Shown here in pieces: positions 1 to 8,035 of a stretch of 64,000 nt of DNA. This DNA comes from Salinimonas chungwhensis DSM 16280. GTDB lineage: Bacteria; Pseudomonadota; Gammaproteobacteria; Enterobacterales; Alteromonadaceae. Where the stretch lies: contig NZ_KB899380.1 of the NCBI RefSeq assembly GCF_000378185.1, positions 156,959 to 220,958 on the forward strand. The letters run 5' to 3'. The translations under genes were made by a program, and so were the position numbers. The notes below the pieces were generated by a model. The model worked only from the letters and a program-made list of their open reading frames with translations. It was not told the DNA's origin and searched no databases. Position 1 is the stretch's first letter, and every line of letters starts with the position of its first letter.

Positions 1-1696
1 CAACTGCGTCCAGCGACATAAACTTATCGCAAAACCCCGGATGGTCTGGCTCAATGTAATGCCTTGCTGCCAGAATGAAATGACCAATCAACTGTTTCAC
101 GTTATCGGTCCCCATCGCGACGCGCATGGTAGTCAGCTCGATACCTGCTTTCTTTTGTTCCTCAGCACTGAGCTCAGAGTGTGATGTAAGGGCTGGACAC
201 AGGACGATGGTGTTGTGCTGGCCGATACTGACCTGATGACTGAATGCCGGTTCCAGTGAGTCGAAGAATCGGGTAAAAACCTCGCGGGTTAATCCAGCCT
301 GTGCCATATCTACCGTAAATAATGTGCAGGGCCAGCCGTGGTTGTGCTGTTTTTGTTTTAACCGGGCATTATTGTGAGACGATAACGCATGGCTGTTCAC
401 CCGAATATCGGGATGATGATCTAAAAATGCGGTGAAAACCTGGGTATTGATCACCTTATTCATAATTCGCGGTTCAAGGGTTTTCATACCGTTGAGCACA
501 TCAAAGGCTTTTTCAGAATCCAGAAACGCGCCTTTAATGTAATACACATCCCAAAACATAGTTTCAGACCAGTCTACACCGTTTGTCTTCGACCCCTTAG
601 GTTGAAACATCCGATAACCCGGTCCGATAACAACGCCTGCCGTAGTGGCGCCACTGCCGCAAAGATCTTTCGTATAACTATGGATGAGATAATCTGGCCG
701 GCAAGCGACATCTTTATGCTGCAAAGGCTGATGCAGGACCGGTGTCGCCAATGTCGAGTCAACCATTACCAGTGAATTAAACTGGTGCGCATACGCACAG
801 ATCCCCGGGACATCGAGCACATAGCCGTGGGGATTGCAGGGCGACTCTATGTAGACATGCATACGAGCCCCGGCGTCGAGTCTGGCACTGTGATCATTTC
901 GGGTTGCATTGAAGAATATTTCAAATTCTTCCTGCGTGTAGCCATCAAACCACGCTATCTGGATATCCAGCCGGTTAGCGCGTGCATAATAGTCATGCAG
1001 TAACTGGTAGACGCCGCCATAAACATTACGTGACACCACCAGCACATCGCCATGCTGCAACACGTTTGCCAGCGTTGCATCGATAGCCGCCATGCCAGAA
1101 TTAAAGTTCCAGGCCAGATAATCCGCCGAATACGGCCCGGCTTCCATATCTACAATAGCATTGGCCAGAGAAATATTAGTTGGATTTAGCAACCGTGAAT
1201 ATATCTGGTGAGTAAATTCTTTCCCCTGAAACGCATCATCCACCCACTCGGTACAAGCGTATACATACGTTGCTGTGCGCACCACTACAGGTGTGGCTGA
1301 AAATAAAGCAGTGACATTATCAAACAGCGGATAATGATGCTGCCCGGTGTTACCCGAAGATAAGCTTTGCCAGGTTTTTCGAAAGGGGTTTTGCAGCGTG
1401 TCTAACACCTTGGCCAACTGAAAAGATAAGAATTTTTTGGCATTGAACCATGCAACGCGATCTTCTTTATCTAAATCGGCCAGCGTCTGATTAGTGATTT
1501 CCCATAAGCGAGATACATCTGCCTGGGCATGGTAGAGATGTTCAGCGGTACTCGCCAAAGCCTGACCGTACTCGGATTGCTTATCGATACCAAAATGGGC
1601 AAGCTGTTCGTCAACCAGTGCTCCAATAGAGGTTGCTTCTGAGGTATTGCGTCGCGGTGAGAGCCATCGGGCATGTTCTAATTCTTGTGACATCAT
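1..1696 (-). CDS. PLP-dependent Cys/Met-metabolism family enzyme, 3' end cut by the window edge
   Basis: The reverse strand is open from an ATG at 1696 (or the adjacent ATG at 1693) to base 1, about 565 codons with no stop in the window, so the C-terminus is missing. The translation has trans-sulfuration enzyme hallmarks: YSRLLNPT near residue 166, NFNSGMAAIDATL near 197, VDSTLATPVLHQPLQ near 312, and SYTKDLCG near 340, where K343 is the probable Schiff-base lysine for pyridoxal phosphate. The family (cystathionine gamma-synthase, cystathionine beta-lyase, methionine gamma-lyase) normally has about 390 residues. This one carries about 130 extra N-terminal residues before the fold begins and is longer than 560, so the exact reaction cannot be assigned. 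It is transcribed divergently from the dehydrogenase at 1799, with about 100 bases between them. The family call is firm; the substrate is unknown. Confidence 0.85.
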   Translation of the reverse strand, partial: MMSQELEHARWLSPRRNTSEATSIGALVDEQLAHFGIDKQSEYGQALASTAEHLYHAQADVSRLWEITNQTLADLDKEDRVAWFNAKKFLSFQLAKVLDTLQNPFRKTWQSLSSGNTGQHHYPLFDNVTALFSATPVVVRTATYVYACTEWVDDAFQGKEFTHQIYSRLLNPTNISLANAIVDMEAGPYSADYLAWNFNSGMAAIDATLANVLQHGDVLVVSRNVYGGVYQLLHDYYARANRLDIQIAWFDGYTQEEFEIFFNATRNDHSARLDAGARMHVYIESPCNPHGYVLDVPGICAYAHQFNSLVMVDSTLATPVLHQPLQHKDVACRPDYLIHSYTKDLCGSGATTAGVVIGPGYRMFQPKGSKTNGVDWSETMFWDVYYIKGAFLDSEKAFDVLNGMKTLEPRIMNKVINTQVFTAFLDHHPDIRVNSHALSSHNNARLKQKQHNHGWPCTLFTVDMAQAGLTREVFTRFFDSLEPAFSHQVSIGQHNTIVLCPALTSHSELSAEEQKKAGIELTTMRVAMGTDNVKQLIGHFILAARHYIEPDHPGFCDKFMSLDAV

Positions 1697-1798
1697 ATGT
1701 TCTCAATATTGCTCGTTACCAAATTTAAACGCTTTAGCAACAATTTATAAACATCGGCGCGCTAAACAAATTAATGCAAAAGGAAAGATAACTTTACT

Positions 1799-2758
1799 AT
1801 GACAGATACAACCACTTCACTGGACGTTGTGATTCTTAGCAATGAATTTGCCGCGTATGCAGATGCCTTATGTCAGTACGAAAATCCAGTGTTGAATATT
1901 GTTCAGGCCACCGATAAGCCTGAACAGATCGACACTTGCTCAGTTGAAATTATGCTTGCCGATCCTTCGCTGGCGGCTGAGATTGTGGATAAATGTGACA
2001 ACTTGCAGTGGATCCAGTCCGGTTGGGCGGGCAATACACCACTCATCAACGCCAACAATCAGGCATACACACTTACTGGTGTAAAAGGCGTGTTTGGTAA
2101 ACAGATGCGAGAGTATGTTTTCTCCTACCTGCTTCATTTTGCCCGAAATGTGGGAGGCTTTCAGGCTGCTCAGTGTTATGAAGGCCAACCAAAATGGTGT
2201 AAGCCAGAGTTTGGTTATCTGGCGGGTAAAACACTAGGGATTTGTGGTGCAGGTTCAATTGCAAGCAGTCTTTTAGATGTAGCGCAGGTATTCGATATGC
2301 AGGTAATCGGGCTGCGTAATTCGGGCAAAGCTAAACCAGGCTATAAGGCAATGTTTTCGGCTGAGCAAATTGGTGAGTTTGTTGCGCAAAGTGACTACAT
2401 TGTTAATCTGTTACCAGATACGCCAGACACCCATAACATTTTTGATAAATCGGTCTTCGCCACCATGCGCCCTCACTGCGTACTTATTAATGCAGGCAGA
2501 GGTAGCGCCATTAACGATCAGGATTTGATTGAAGCGTTAAACCATGACCAACTGCGTGGCGCGGTATTAGATGTTTTTGATAAGGAGCCTCTGCCAGACC
2601 ACCATCCATTCTGGCATCACAAAAAAATTGTGGTTACCCAGCATACTGCAGCAGAGTCAGATGCTGCTGATATCGCCGCACTGTTTCACGAAAATGCCAA
2701 ACGATATATCAACGGGGATCCGCTCAACTACCAGTTTGATTTCAATAAGGGCTATTAA
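1799..2758 (+). CDS. D-isomer-specific 2-hydroxyacid dehydrogenase, GhrA-like
   Basis: This is a 319-residue soluble NAD(P)H-dependent dehydrogenase, the usual length for the glyoxylate/hydroxypyruvate reductase A branch. The Rossmann nucleotide-binding loop is GICGAGSIA (residues 147-155). The later family signature includes NLLPDTPDTHNIF and LINAGRG. The expected catalytic triad is present: R234 in NAGRG, E263 in DKEP and H282 in TQHTAAES. By family it would reduce glyoxylate, hydroxypyruvate or a related 2-keto acid to the D-2-hydroxy acid in the cytosol. An AAAGGAAAG stretch lies 10 to 18 bases before the ATG. The gene is divergent from a PLP enzyme of sulfur amino acid type, which could supply a 2-keto acid, but that link is inference. 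Substrate preference cannot be read from the sequence. Confidence 0.88.
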   Translation: MTDTTTSLDVVILSNEFAAYADALCQYENPVLNIVQATDKPEQIDTCSVEIMLADPSLAAEIVDKCDNLQWIQSGWAGNTPLINANNQAYTLTGVKGVFGKQMREYVFSYLLHFARNVGGFQAAQCYEGQPKWCKPEFGYLAGKTLGICGAGSIASSLLDVAQVFDMQVIGLRNSGKAKPGYKAMFSAEQIGEFVAQSDYIVNLLPDTPDTHNIFDKSVFATMRPHCVLINAGRGSAINDQDLIEALNHDQLRGAVLDVFDKEPLPDHHPFWHHKKIVVTQHTAAESDAADIAALFHENAKRYINGDPLNYQFDFNKGY

Positions 2759-2769
2759 CTAATGCCCTG

Positions 2770-3342
2770 TTAATCACGTGGGTCGGTGGCAGTAATCTCT
2801 ATACGATCGGCGTGATCCTCTCGAAAGGATTTAAGCGCATCAAAGTCCTTTAACGTATGGAGCTGGCGAAACTCTATCCAGTCAATAAGCGTGTACAGAC
2901 AGATAGAGGGGTATTGCCAACCACTAAACTGGCCTTCCTCGACCTGATTATTAAGCGCACGCAAACTGGCATCAATACGCTCCCGTTGGTTTTTCACCAA
3001 CATCGCATCACGATCTGCTTCAATGTTTGATTGTTTCATTTGAAACAGAATGACCAGAGAATCGTTAACTGCATCTATTAACGTCAGCTGATTCTCCTGC
3101 TCCCAGGACAGCGCGGCATACTGAAATTTTTCAGTCAAATAATTGTGGATAACCCGGGAGTCAAAAATAAGGTGTCCGTCATCTTCAAGACAGGGAACGC
3201 GCAGCACCGGCGTCTTACTGGCCAGCACTTCTCTGCCCTTCCCTTCATAAATATTCAGGCTGACAAATTCATGGGGTGTCTGCGAAAGCAGAATTCTGAT
3301 ACGACGTACATAGGGCGAGGTCGTTGAACCGTAAAGTTTCAT
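2770..3342 (-). CDS. Glutathione S-transferase family protein
   Basis: The 190-residue protein opens with MKLYGSTTSPYVRRIRI, a thioredoxin-fold beta-alpha start with the family's Ser-Pro-Tyr-Val pattern. The cis-proline and gamma-Glu recognition segment follows (VLRVPCLEDDGHLIFDSRVI, residues 47-66), and then an all-helical C-terminal half. It is slightly shorter than typical bacterial GSTs (200-215 residues), with the C-terminal domain reduced to about 110 residues. It probably binds glutathione and acts as a detoxifying transferase or reductase in the cytosol; no substrate can be named. It is convergent with the dehydrogenase, with only 11 bases between their stops. It is followed upstream by erpA on the same strand, separated by a gap of about 105 bases that contains a perfect hairpin. 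Confidence 0.85.
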   Translation of the reverse strand: MKLYGSTTSPYVRRIRILLSQTPHEFVSLNIYEGKGREVLASKTPVLRVPCLEDDGHLIFDSRVIHNYLTEKFQYAALSWEQENQLTLIDAVNDSLVILFQMKQSNIEADRDAMLVKNQRERIDASLRALNNQVEEGQFSGWQYPSICLYTLIDWIEFRQLHTLKDFDALKSFREDHADRIEITATDPRD

Positions 3343-3412
3343 TGTTGCTCCTGACCAAAGCTATTTGCTCATTCTTTACGCGCCTGATCAGGGAGCAGAC
3401 CACTTTACAGCA

Positions 3413-3434
3413 CATGACGTGAAAACACGTCATG
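3413..3434. repeat. Perfect 9-bp hairpin between erpA and the GST gene
   Basis: CATGACGTG, an AAAA loop, then CACGTCATG form a perfect stem; flanking CAG and CTG can extend it. It lies 14 bases past the erpA stop. No T-run follows on either strand, so it is not a classical intrinsic terminator. It could be an mRNA-stabilising hairpin or a protein-binding palindrome. Confidence 0.6.
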
Positions 3435-3447
3435 CTGAGTGTATGTC

Positions 3448-3792
3448 TTAGATGCTAAAGCTTGCGCCGCAACCGCATGTAGTCGTGGCATTTGGATTTT
3501 CTACCAGAAATCGCGCGCCCTCCAGGTTTTCAACATAGTCGACGACACCACCCACCAGGTACTGCAAACTCATGGGATCCACCACCAGGGTGACATCACC
3601 CTTGGCAATCGTCATATCACCTTCGTTCACTTTCTCATCAAATGTGAAACCATACTGAAATCCAGAACAGCCTCCACCGGTCACATAGACCCGAAGCTTT
3701 AACTCAGGATTCTCTTCTTCGCTGACCAGCTCTTTAACTTTCATTGCGGCCGCATCGGAAAATTCGATGGGCATAGCTGCTTCTACAGTCAT
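3448..3792 (-). CDS. erpA: Iron-sulfur cluster insertion protein ErpA
   Basis: The 114-residue A-type carrier receives Fe-S clusters from the Isc machinery and delivers them to apo-enzymes such as IspG/IspH and respiratory dehydrogenases. The three cluster-binding cysteines are visible: one in [13 protein letters not shown] (about residue 42) and two in the C-terminal TTCGCGASF (about residues 106 and 108). The length and the N-terminal segment ([18 protein letters not shown]) match ErpA better than IscA or NfuA. The ATG at 3792 is preceded by AGAGGTTATT on the coding strand, a good ribosome site. The DUF6776-like gene lies upstream on the same strand, about 86 bases away. In gammaproteobacteria erpA is essential or nearly so in aerobic respiration; that is family knowledge. 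Confidence 0.95.
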   Translation of the reverse strand: MTVEAAMPIEFSDAAAMKVKELVSEEENPELKLRVYVTGGGCSGFQYGFTFDEKVNEGDMTIAKGDVTLVVDPMSLQYLVGGVVDYVENLEGARFLVENPNATTTCGCGASFSI

Positions 3793-3878
3793 AATAACCT
3801 CTTAGCATGTGCAAAACCGGCTTGCCGGTTGTGCCGGAATTATCTTACATCATAACACCGCAATCAACGGAATCTGAA

Positions 3879-4601
3879 CTAATCTGTCCCGATGGCTGCT
3901 GCTGTCACTGCTTCGTCCCAGTTTACTGACCAGGAAAAAGTTTGTCGTTTGGTCGTGTATCGGTAGACATCGCTTGAAAATATTATCGACTGCGGCCTGA
4001 AATCTGCAGGTAATGTGATAGCGATATCCACCGCCTGAAAAAATTTGAACCGATATTTCAAGTCTCCCTCTGGCAACAGATAGTCGCTACCAGAACAAAT
4101 ATCTTTAGCGCCGGCAGACGCTTCTCCTATAATACAAATCTTCAGCAATCCTTTGACAACAGCGCGCTGTGGAAAATTTTGCAGCAATACCAGTTGTAGT
4201 CGGTACGTATCAGCTGTTGATTGACGTTCAATTGCCAGACCATCCACCACCAACCCTTCGCTACGCTTTTCAGGCGCTACCACATTTTCGTAAAATGCCA
4301 GGGTGCGCTGAGCTTCGTCAAGTGCATCCATTTGCCGGGAATAGGCTTCGTTGAGCGCTTCATGCTCAAGTTGTAAGAGCGCAAAGCGGGTTTCCAGTGT
4401 GTGCTGAGCCTGGACCCGCGTTTCGTTCTCCTGTTGCAGAGAAATCAGGGTATTTTGTGCATTTTCAAGCTGCAGCGCCTGATTTTCTTTGGTGTAACCT
4501 CCCCACACAGCGCCCAGTGAAAATGTCATCACCAATACCAGCAGTACTGTAACTCCCGCTCTGGTTCCGGCAAGAACCGGTTTAAATCGTTTTTTAAACA
4601 T
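3879..4601 (-). CDS. Single-pass membrane protein with coiled coil, DUF6776-like
   Basis: The 240-residue protein has a short basic cytoplasmic start (MFKKRFKPVLAGTR), one membrane helix (about residues 16-34) and a long, charged, heptad-like region from about 38 to 105 rich in Gln, Glu and Leu. A beta-rich periplasmic domain follows, with a Cys pair (about residues 155 and 168). This architecture is conserved in Alteromonadales and other gammaproteobacteria next to erpA or bactofilin genes and is catalogued as DUF6776, a match I make from memory. No function is known. The inner-membrane anchor plus coiled coil suggests a scaffold or envelope-associated partner. It is divergent from the ClC channel at 4702. 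Confidence 0.65.
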   Translation of the reverse strand: MFKKRFKPVLAGTRAGVTVLLVLVMTFSLGAVWGGYTKENQALQLENAQNTLISLQQENETRVQAQHTLETRFALLQLEHEALNEAYSRQMDALDEAQRTLAFYENVVAPEKRSEGLVVDGLAIERQSTADTYRLQLVLLQNFPQRAVVKGLLKICIIGEASAGAKDICSGSDYLLPEGDLKYRFKFFQAVDIAITLPADFRPQSIIFSSDVYRYTTKRQTFSWSVNWDEAVTAAAIGTD

Positions 4602-4701
4602 ACATTAATAAACTAAAATTTAAGCACATCATAAGCTTAGGAATTAAGGTTGCGTGTGGTAAGCTACCCGTTATCTGTTCAATCATCCAGCCGGTTAATG
4701 C

Positions 4702-6378
4702 ATGCACCTCAATGGGTTACGCCAGGAACTTGCTCATCCGAAAACATCAGTGTTGGTTTGCCTGCTCGGCATCTGCGGTGGCAGCATCGCAGCCGGACTG
4801 ATTATTCTGTTCAGGCTGAGTTACGAGTGGCTTCACCTGCACGCGCTGGATACGCTAAACCAACTTTTTACTCATCAGTGGATGGCCCGCTTTCTGTTAC
4901 CTTTGGTCGCAGTCGCGCTTATTTTGTTAGTAGCTTTCCTGACCGGCTTTAAGCATTATCGCATGGGTATCCCTTTTGTTATACATCGGGTAAAGATGTT
5001 CTACGGTTATGTGCCTTTCAGAACGACCATCAATCAGTTTTTTGGCGGTATGTTCGCGCTGGCCGGCGGATTTGTTGTCGGCCGCGAGGGTCCGTCGGTA
5101 CATATCGGTGCATCTGGCAGCAGTTATCTTGGACAGTGGCTACGGCTTCCCTACAACAGTATTCGCATTTTAGCCGGCTGCGGAATCGCCGCCGGCATTT
5201 CAGCGTCTTTCAACACCCCCTTCGCAGCCGTTATTTTTGTTATGGAAGTGGTGTTGCGCGAATACAAAATTCATATTTTTGTACCCGTGATGCTCGCCGC
5301 GGCGTGTGGCTCCGTGCTCACCCGCATGGTCTTTGGCGAAATTAACGAGTTGTCTTTTCTGACCTTCGCGGTCTTCAGCGAATGGATGTATTTTTACCTG
5401 ATTTTGCTGGGCATAGTTCTGGGCGCACTGGCAGCGCTGTTTAATAATCAGTTAATGCGGGTAATGACCCTGTTTCGGCCTTTCAGTATGATCTGGCGCC
5501 TTATTCTGGCTGCATTGATAACCGGCGGTGTGAGTATTGTGCTTCCCGAAGCTACCGGAGCAAGTTTTGAAAGTGTGGAGGTGCTGTTTACCGAAGAGCC
5601 TGATACGGCCTTCTTAGTGGCTTTGCTAGCGGCAAAATTTTTACTGGCTGTTTTTGCTATCGGTCTGGGTGTCCCCGGTGGCATCATGGGCCCGGTGATG
5701 CTTATCGGCATGCTCGCCGGGGCGGTGTTATTGTTTCCGCTAAGCGGCATTATTGATACTCAGAATTATATCAGCAGCTTTGCGTTGTTGGGCGTAGCGG
5801 GCATGCTAACCGCAACATTACATGCGCCTCTGGCGGCGCTGTCGGCGGTCATGGAGCTGTCGTATAGTCCGCAAATCATTCTACCGGCAATGCTGGTTAT
5901 TGTACCGGCTTATGTGACCTCCACTCAATTTCTGGGTAATCGGTCTATATTTATCCGCCAGCTGGACTATCAAAATCTCCCCTATGCTATTACCTCTATC
6001 CGTGAGGCACTTGAAAAAACCGGCGTGCTGGCAGCCATGACCAGAGACTATAAAATTTTTATTGATGCGCCTGCTGAAGCCATTGAACAACATCTTTCAG
6101 ATCACCCCGCGTCAGTGGTGTTACAGCAGATTCAGCACGAGCAGCACCTTGAATTTAAAATGGTGGAATATGATGTCAGTCTGGAACACGATGCGCAGGC
6201 ATTAGACTACTCATCTATAGACGGCCTCAATAGCCAGTGCACCCTGCATGAAGTTTATGAGAAGCTAAAAAACGCGCGTGGCGGCGCTGTATATATTTAT
6301 GATTCTGAACCGGACAATATTGTCGGCGTAATCACCTGGAACATTCTGCAAAGTGTCTTGCAGCGTTCTCAATATTAG
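4702..6378 (+). CDS. ClC-family chloride channel or H+/Cl- antiporter with C-terminal CBS-like region
   Basis: The 558-residue protein has about ten hydrophobic helices followed by a cytoplasmic tail of about 150 residues. Family motifs are GREGPSVHIGA (near residue 128), which carries the gating glutamate found in exchangers; GIAAGISASFNTPFAA; and GLGVPGGIMGPVM. The usual first selectivity motif GSGIP is replaced by YRMGIP, so anion selectivity may differ from the well-studied E. coli protein. The tail holds at least one CBS-like unit ending in VYIYDSEPDNIVGVITW, which in other ClC proteins binds nucleotides and regulates transport. The gene is followed after 20 bases by hemJ on the same strand, suggesting co-transcription. 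The start at 4702 is chosen because the preceding in-frame sequence has no better ATG. Confidence 0.9.
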   Translation: MHLNGLRQELAHPKTSVLVCLLGICGGSIAAGLIILFRLSYEWLHLHALDTLNQLFTHQWMARFLLPLVAVALILLVAFLTGFKHYRMGIPFVIHRVKMFYGYVPFRTTINQFFGGMFALAGGFVVGREGPSVHIGASGSSYLGQWLRLPYNSIRILAGCGIAAGISASFNTPFAAVIFVMEVVLREYKIHIFVPVMLAAACGSVLTRMVFGEINELSFLTFAVFSEWMYFYLILLGIVLGALAALFNNQLMRVMTLFRPFSMIWRLILAALITGGVSIVLPEATGASFESVEVLFTEEPDTAFLVALLAAKFLLAVFAIGLGVPGGIMGPVMLIGMLAGAVLLFPLSGIIDTQNYISSFALLGVAGMLTATLHAPLAALSAVMELSYSPQIILPAMLVIVPAYVTSTQFLGNRSIFIRQLDYQNLPYAITSIREALEKTGVLAAMTRDYKIFIDAPAEAIEQHLSDHPASVVLQQIQHEQHLEFKMVEYDVSLEHDAQALDYSSIDGLNSQCTLHEVYEKLKNARGGAVYIYDSEPDNIVGVITWNILQSVLQRSQY

Positions 6379-6398
6379 ATTAAAAAGCGAAGAACAAG

Positions 6399-6827
6399 AT
6401 GACAGTACTCTGGCTTAAAGCCCTGCACGTTTTTTTCATGGTAGCCTGGTTTGCCGGCATTTTCTATCTGCCACGTTTGTTTGTTTATCATGCGCAGACT
6501 GACGAACCGGCGGTAAAAGCGCAATTTAAAATCATGGAGCGACGTCTGTGGTTTTTTATTACACCGTTTGCCATTCTTACCGCTGTGTTTGGTATATGGC
6601 TTATTGGCATATACGGTACAAGTTGGTTAAAAGTATCGGGTTGGCTTCACGCTAAGTTAACTCTGGTGGCAGCGCTGTATGTTTATCATTTTTATCTGTA
6701 TCGGTTGGTAAAACAGTTTGCCAACGATACAAATACCCATAGCGCACGCTTTTATCGAATTATTAATGAAGTGCCGGTACTGGTTTTACTAGCAGTAGTT
6801 ATTCTGGCAGTGGTTAAACCTTTTTAG
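6399..6827 (+). CDS. hemJ: Protoporphyrinogen IX oxidase HemJ
   Basis: The 142-residue membrane protein has four hydrophobic helices, matching the HemJ (UPF0093) family. The N-terminal signature KALHVFFMVAWFAGIFYLPRLFVYH contains the conserved histidine that binds heme, and a conserved lysine sits near HAKLTLVAALYVYH. HemJ oxidises protoporphyrinogen IX to protoporphyrin IX in the penultimate step of heme synthesis, using the respiratory chain as electron acceptor. It replaces HemG or HemY in many marine proteobacteria. It starts 20 bases after the ClC gene with AAGCGAAGAACAAG as a loose ribosome site, so the two are probably one transcript. No odd features are seen. Confidence 0.9.
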   Translation: MTVLWLKALHVFFMVAWFAGIFYLPRLFVYHAQTDEPAVKAQFKIMERRLWFFITPFAILTAVFGIWLIGIYGTSWLKVSGWLHAKLTLVAALYVYHFYLYRLVKQFANDTNTHSARFYRIINEVPVLVLLAVVILAVVKPF

Positions 6828-6906
6828 CCGTTCACAGGAATAAAGCGTAGTACCTAAAAATCGTTGGTCAAACAAGCGTTATGTACCAAAAAAGAGGAAT
6901 GATTAC

Positions 6907-7095
6907 ATGGATGTAAATAACGAGCGGTTAAAGATATTGTTACACCGCACTGATAGTACATTTAATGCGTTGCTTAAAGAACCCGGGTCAATTGAGCTCA
7001 AACACGCGTACGAGTCCGCAAAAGAAGAATTAGATGCGTATATCGCTGCGCGCCGTGAAACACTTTCCAGGCGCAGGTCTGTCCTGCCAAGATAG
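6907..7095 (+). CDS. Small helical protein of unknown function (62 aa)
   Basis: This short gene encodes 62 residues with strong helix-forming composition: it begins MDVNNERLKILLHRTDSTFN and ends in a basic tail (RRETLSRRRSVLPR). A clear ribosome site, AGAGGAATG, precedes the ATG by about 8 bases, which supports translation. There is no signal peptide, membrane helix or known motif. It lies 79 bases after hemJ on the same strand and is convergent with the UPF0149 gene. The basic tail might contact nucleic acid, but that is a guess. I do not recognise a family. Confidence 0.6.
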   Translation: MDVNNERLKILLHRTDSTFNALLKEPGSIELKHAYESAKEELDAYIAARRETLSRRRSVLPR

Positions 7096-7115
7096 TTCAG
7101 TGTTAGGACATTCGT

Positions 7116-7793
7116 TCAGTTATCCGCTTTTCCCTCAAACATTTCAAACTGGTTGGGTAAAAAGCTGGCCAGCTCTCCGGCCAGCTGGATATACTCCCTG
7201 AGCATCTGCGGTAGCTGTTTAAGCAGCGCCGGAATATGCTTTTTCAATTGCACTTGTTGTGCAGGCGTACGGTTCTGGTATGCCTGCTCAATATCAGCCA
7301 ACGTAGAAAACATTTTCAGACAGCGTTTAAGCCGCTTCGCCGGATCTTCAGTATTGTTCAGGCCATCATCTGCCCCCGGATTTTGCTGAGCGCGCAGCCA
7401 GGCACTTTGCCATACCGGCTCCAGGTGCTGGTGCCCTGCGAGTAAACCGTTCAGCCATAGGCTTAGCGATTCGTCCGGCTCATCTGTGGCCAGGGTCTGC
7501 TGTGGCAGTAAAGAACCGTCGTGGCGCATAGTGTTGAGCGTATCGCGCAGACAATGCATTAACGCCTGCGCCAGATCATCTATAATCCCATCGGCTAAGC
7601 GCGGTTCCTCACCTGAATGGTAAATAAACCAGGGCATCCAGGTCTCAGGCAAGGGAATTTCCGGCGCGGCACATATTGCCACCATGAGTCCCCGGGCTTT
7701 CTGTTCAGGCAGAATAATTCGATTAAATGCTGCCTGTGAATACAGCCGGGTGAATGCATCAGCTGAAAATGTCATGCTTACCTCAGTCAACAT
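7116..7793 (-). CDS. UPF0149 (YgfB/YecA) family protein
   Basis: The 225-residue soluble helical protein is rich in Leu, Gln and Trp, with the family pattern WLNGLLAGHQHLEPVW near residues 113-128. UPF0149 members (YgfB, YecA) are small cytosolic helical proteins; YgfB has been linked to regulation of beta-lactam resistance in Pseudomonas, but no general biochemical role is established. No SEC-C zinc motif is visible at the C-terminus, so it is nearer YgfB than full-length YecA. An alternative start is the internal Met at residue 7 (7775), because MTFSADAFTRLY looks like the conserved beginning. It is convergent with the 62-residue gene and divergent from the Nramp-like gene. Confidence 0.7.
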   Translation of the reverse strand: MLTEVSMTFSADAFTRLYSQAAFNRIILPEQKARGLMVAICAAPEIPLPETWMPWFIYHSGEEPRLADGIIDDLAQALMHCLRDTLNTMRHDGSLLPQQTLATDEPDESLSLWLNGLLAGHQHLEPVWQSAWLRAQQNPGADDGLNNTEDPAKRLKRCLKMFSTLADIEQAYQNRTPAQQVQLKKHIPALLKQLPQMLREYIQLAGELASFLPNQFEMFEGKADN

Positions 7794-8035
7794 ACTTTTT
7801 TTCGTAGCCTACCTGTTTGGTTAATATTTTGCACCTTTACCACCGCGCATAGTGCTTTGTGAAGATAACGGTATTAGCAAAATGACTGCACAAAGCCAGA
7901 TAACGGTTAAGCCATATAAATTTTTTTTGATTTACTCTTGGCGTAGCTGAACGATTTACGTACCATCCGCCCCCCTGAGAAACGCCAGTCTATTGAGACT
8001 GAAAAGCAGACTTTTAGCATACAGGCAGCCCTCTT

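Noticed and set aside
7794..8035. Manganese riboswitch in front of the Nramp-like gene
   Set aside because: Only a small hairpin (7986-8001) is seen; the conserved yybP-ykoY motifs are absent.
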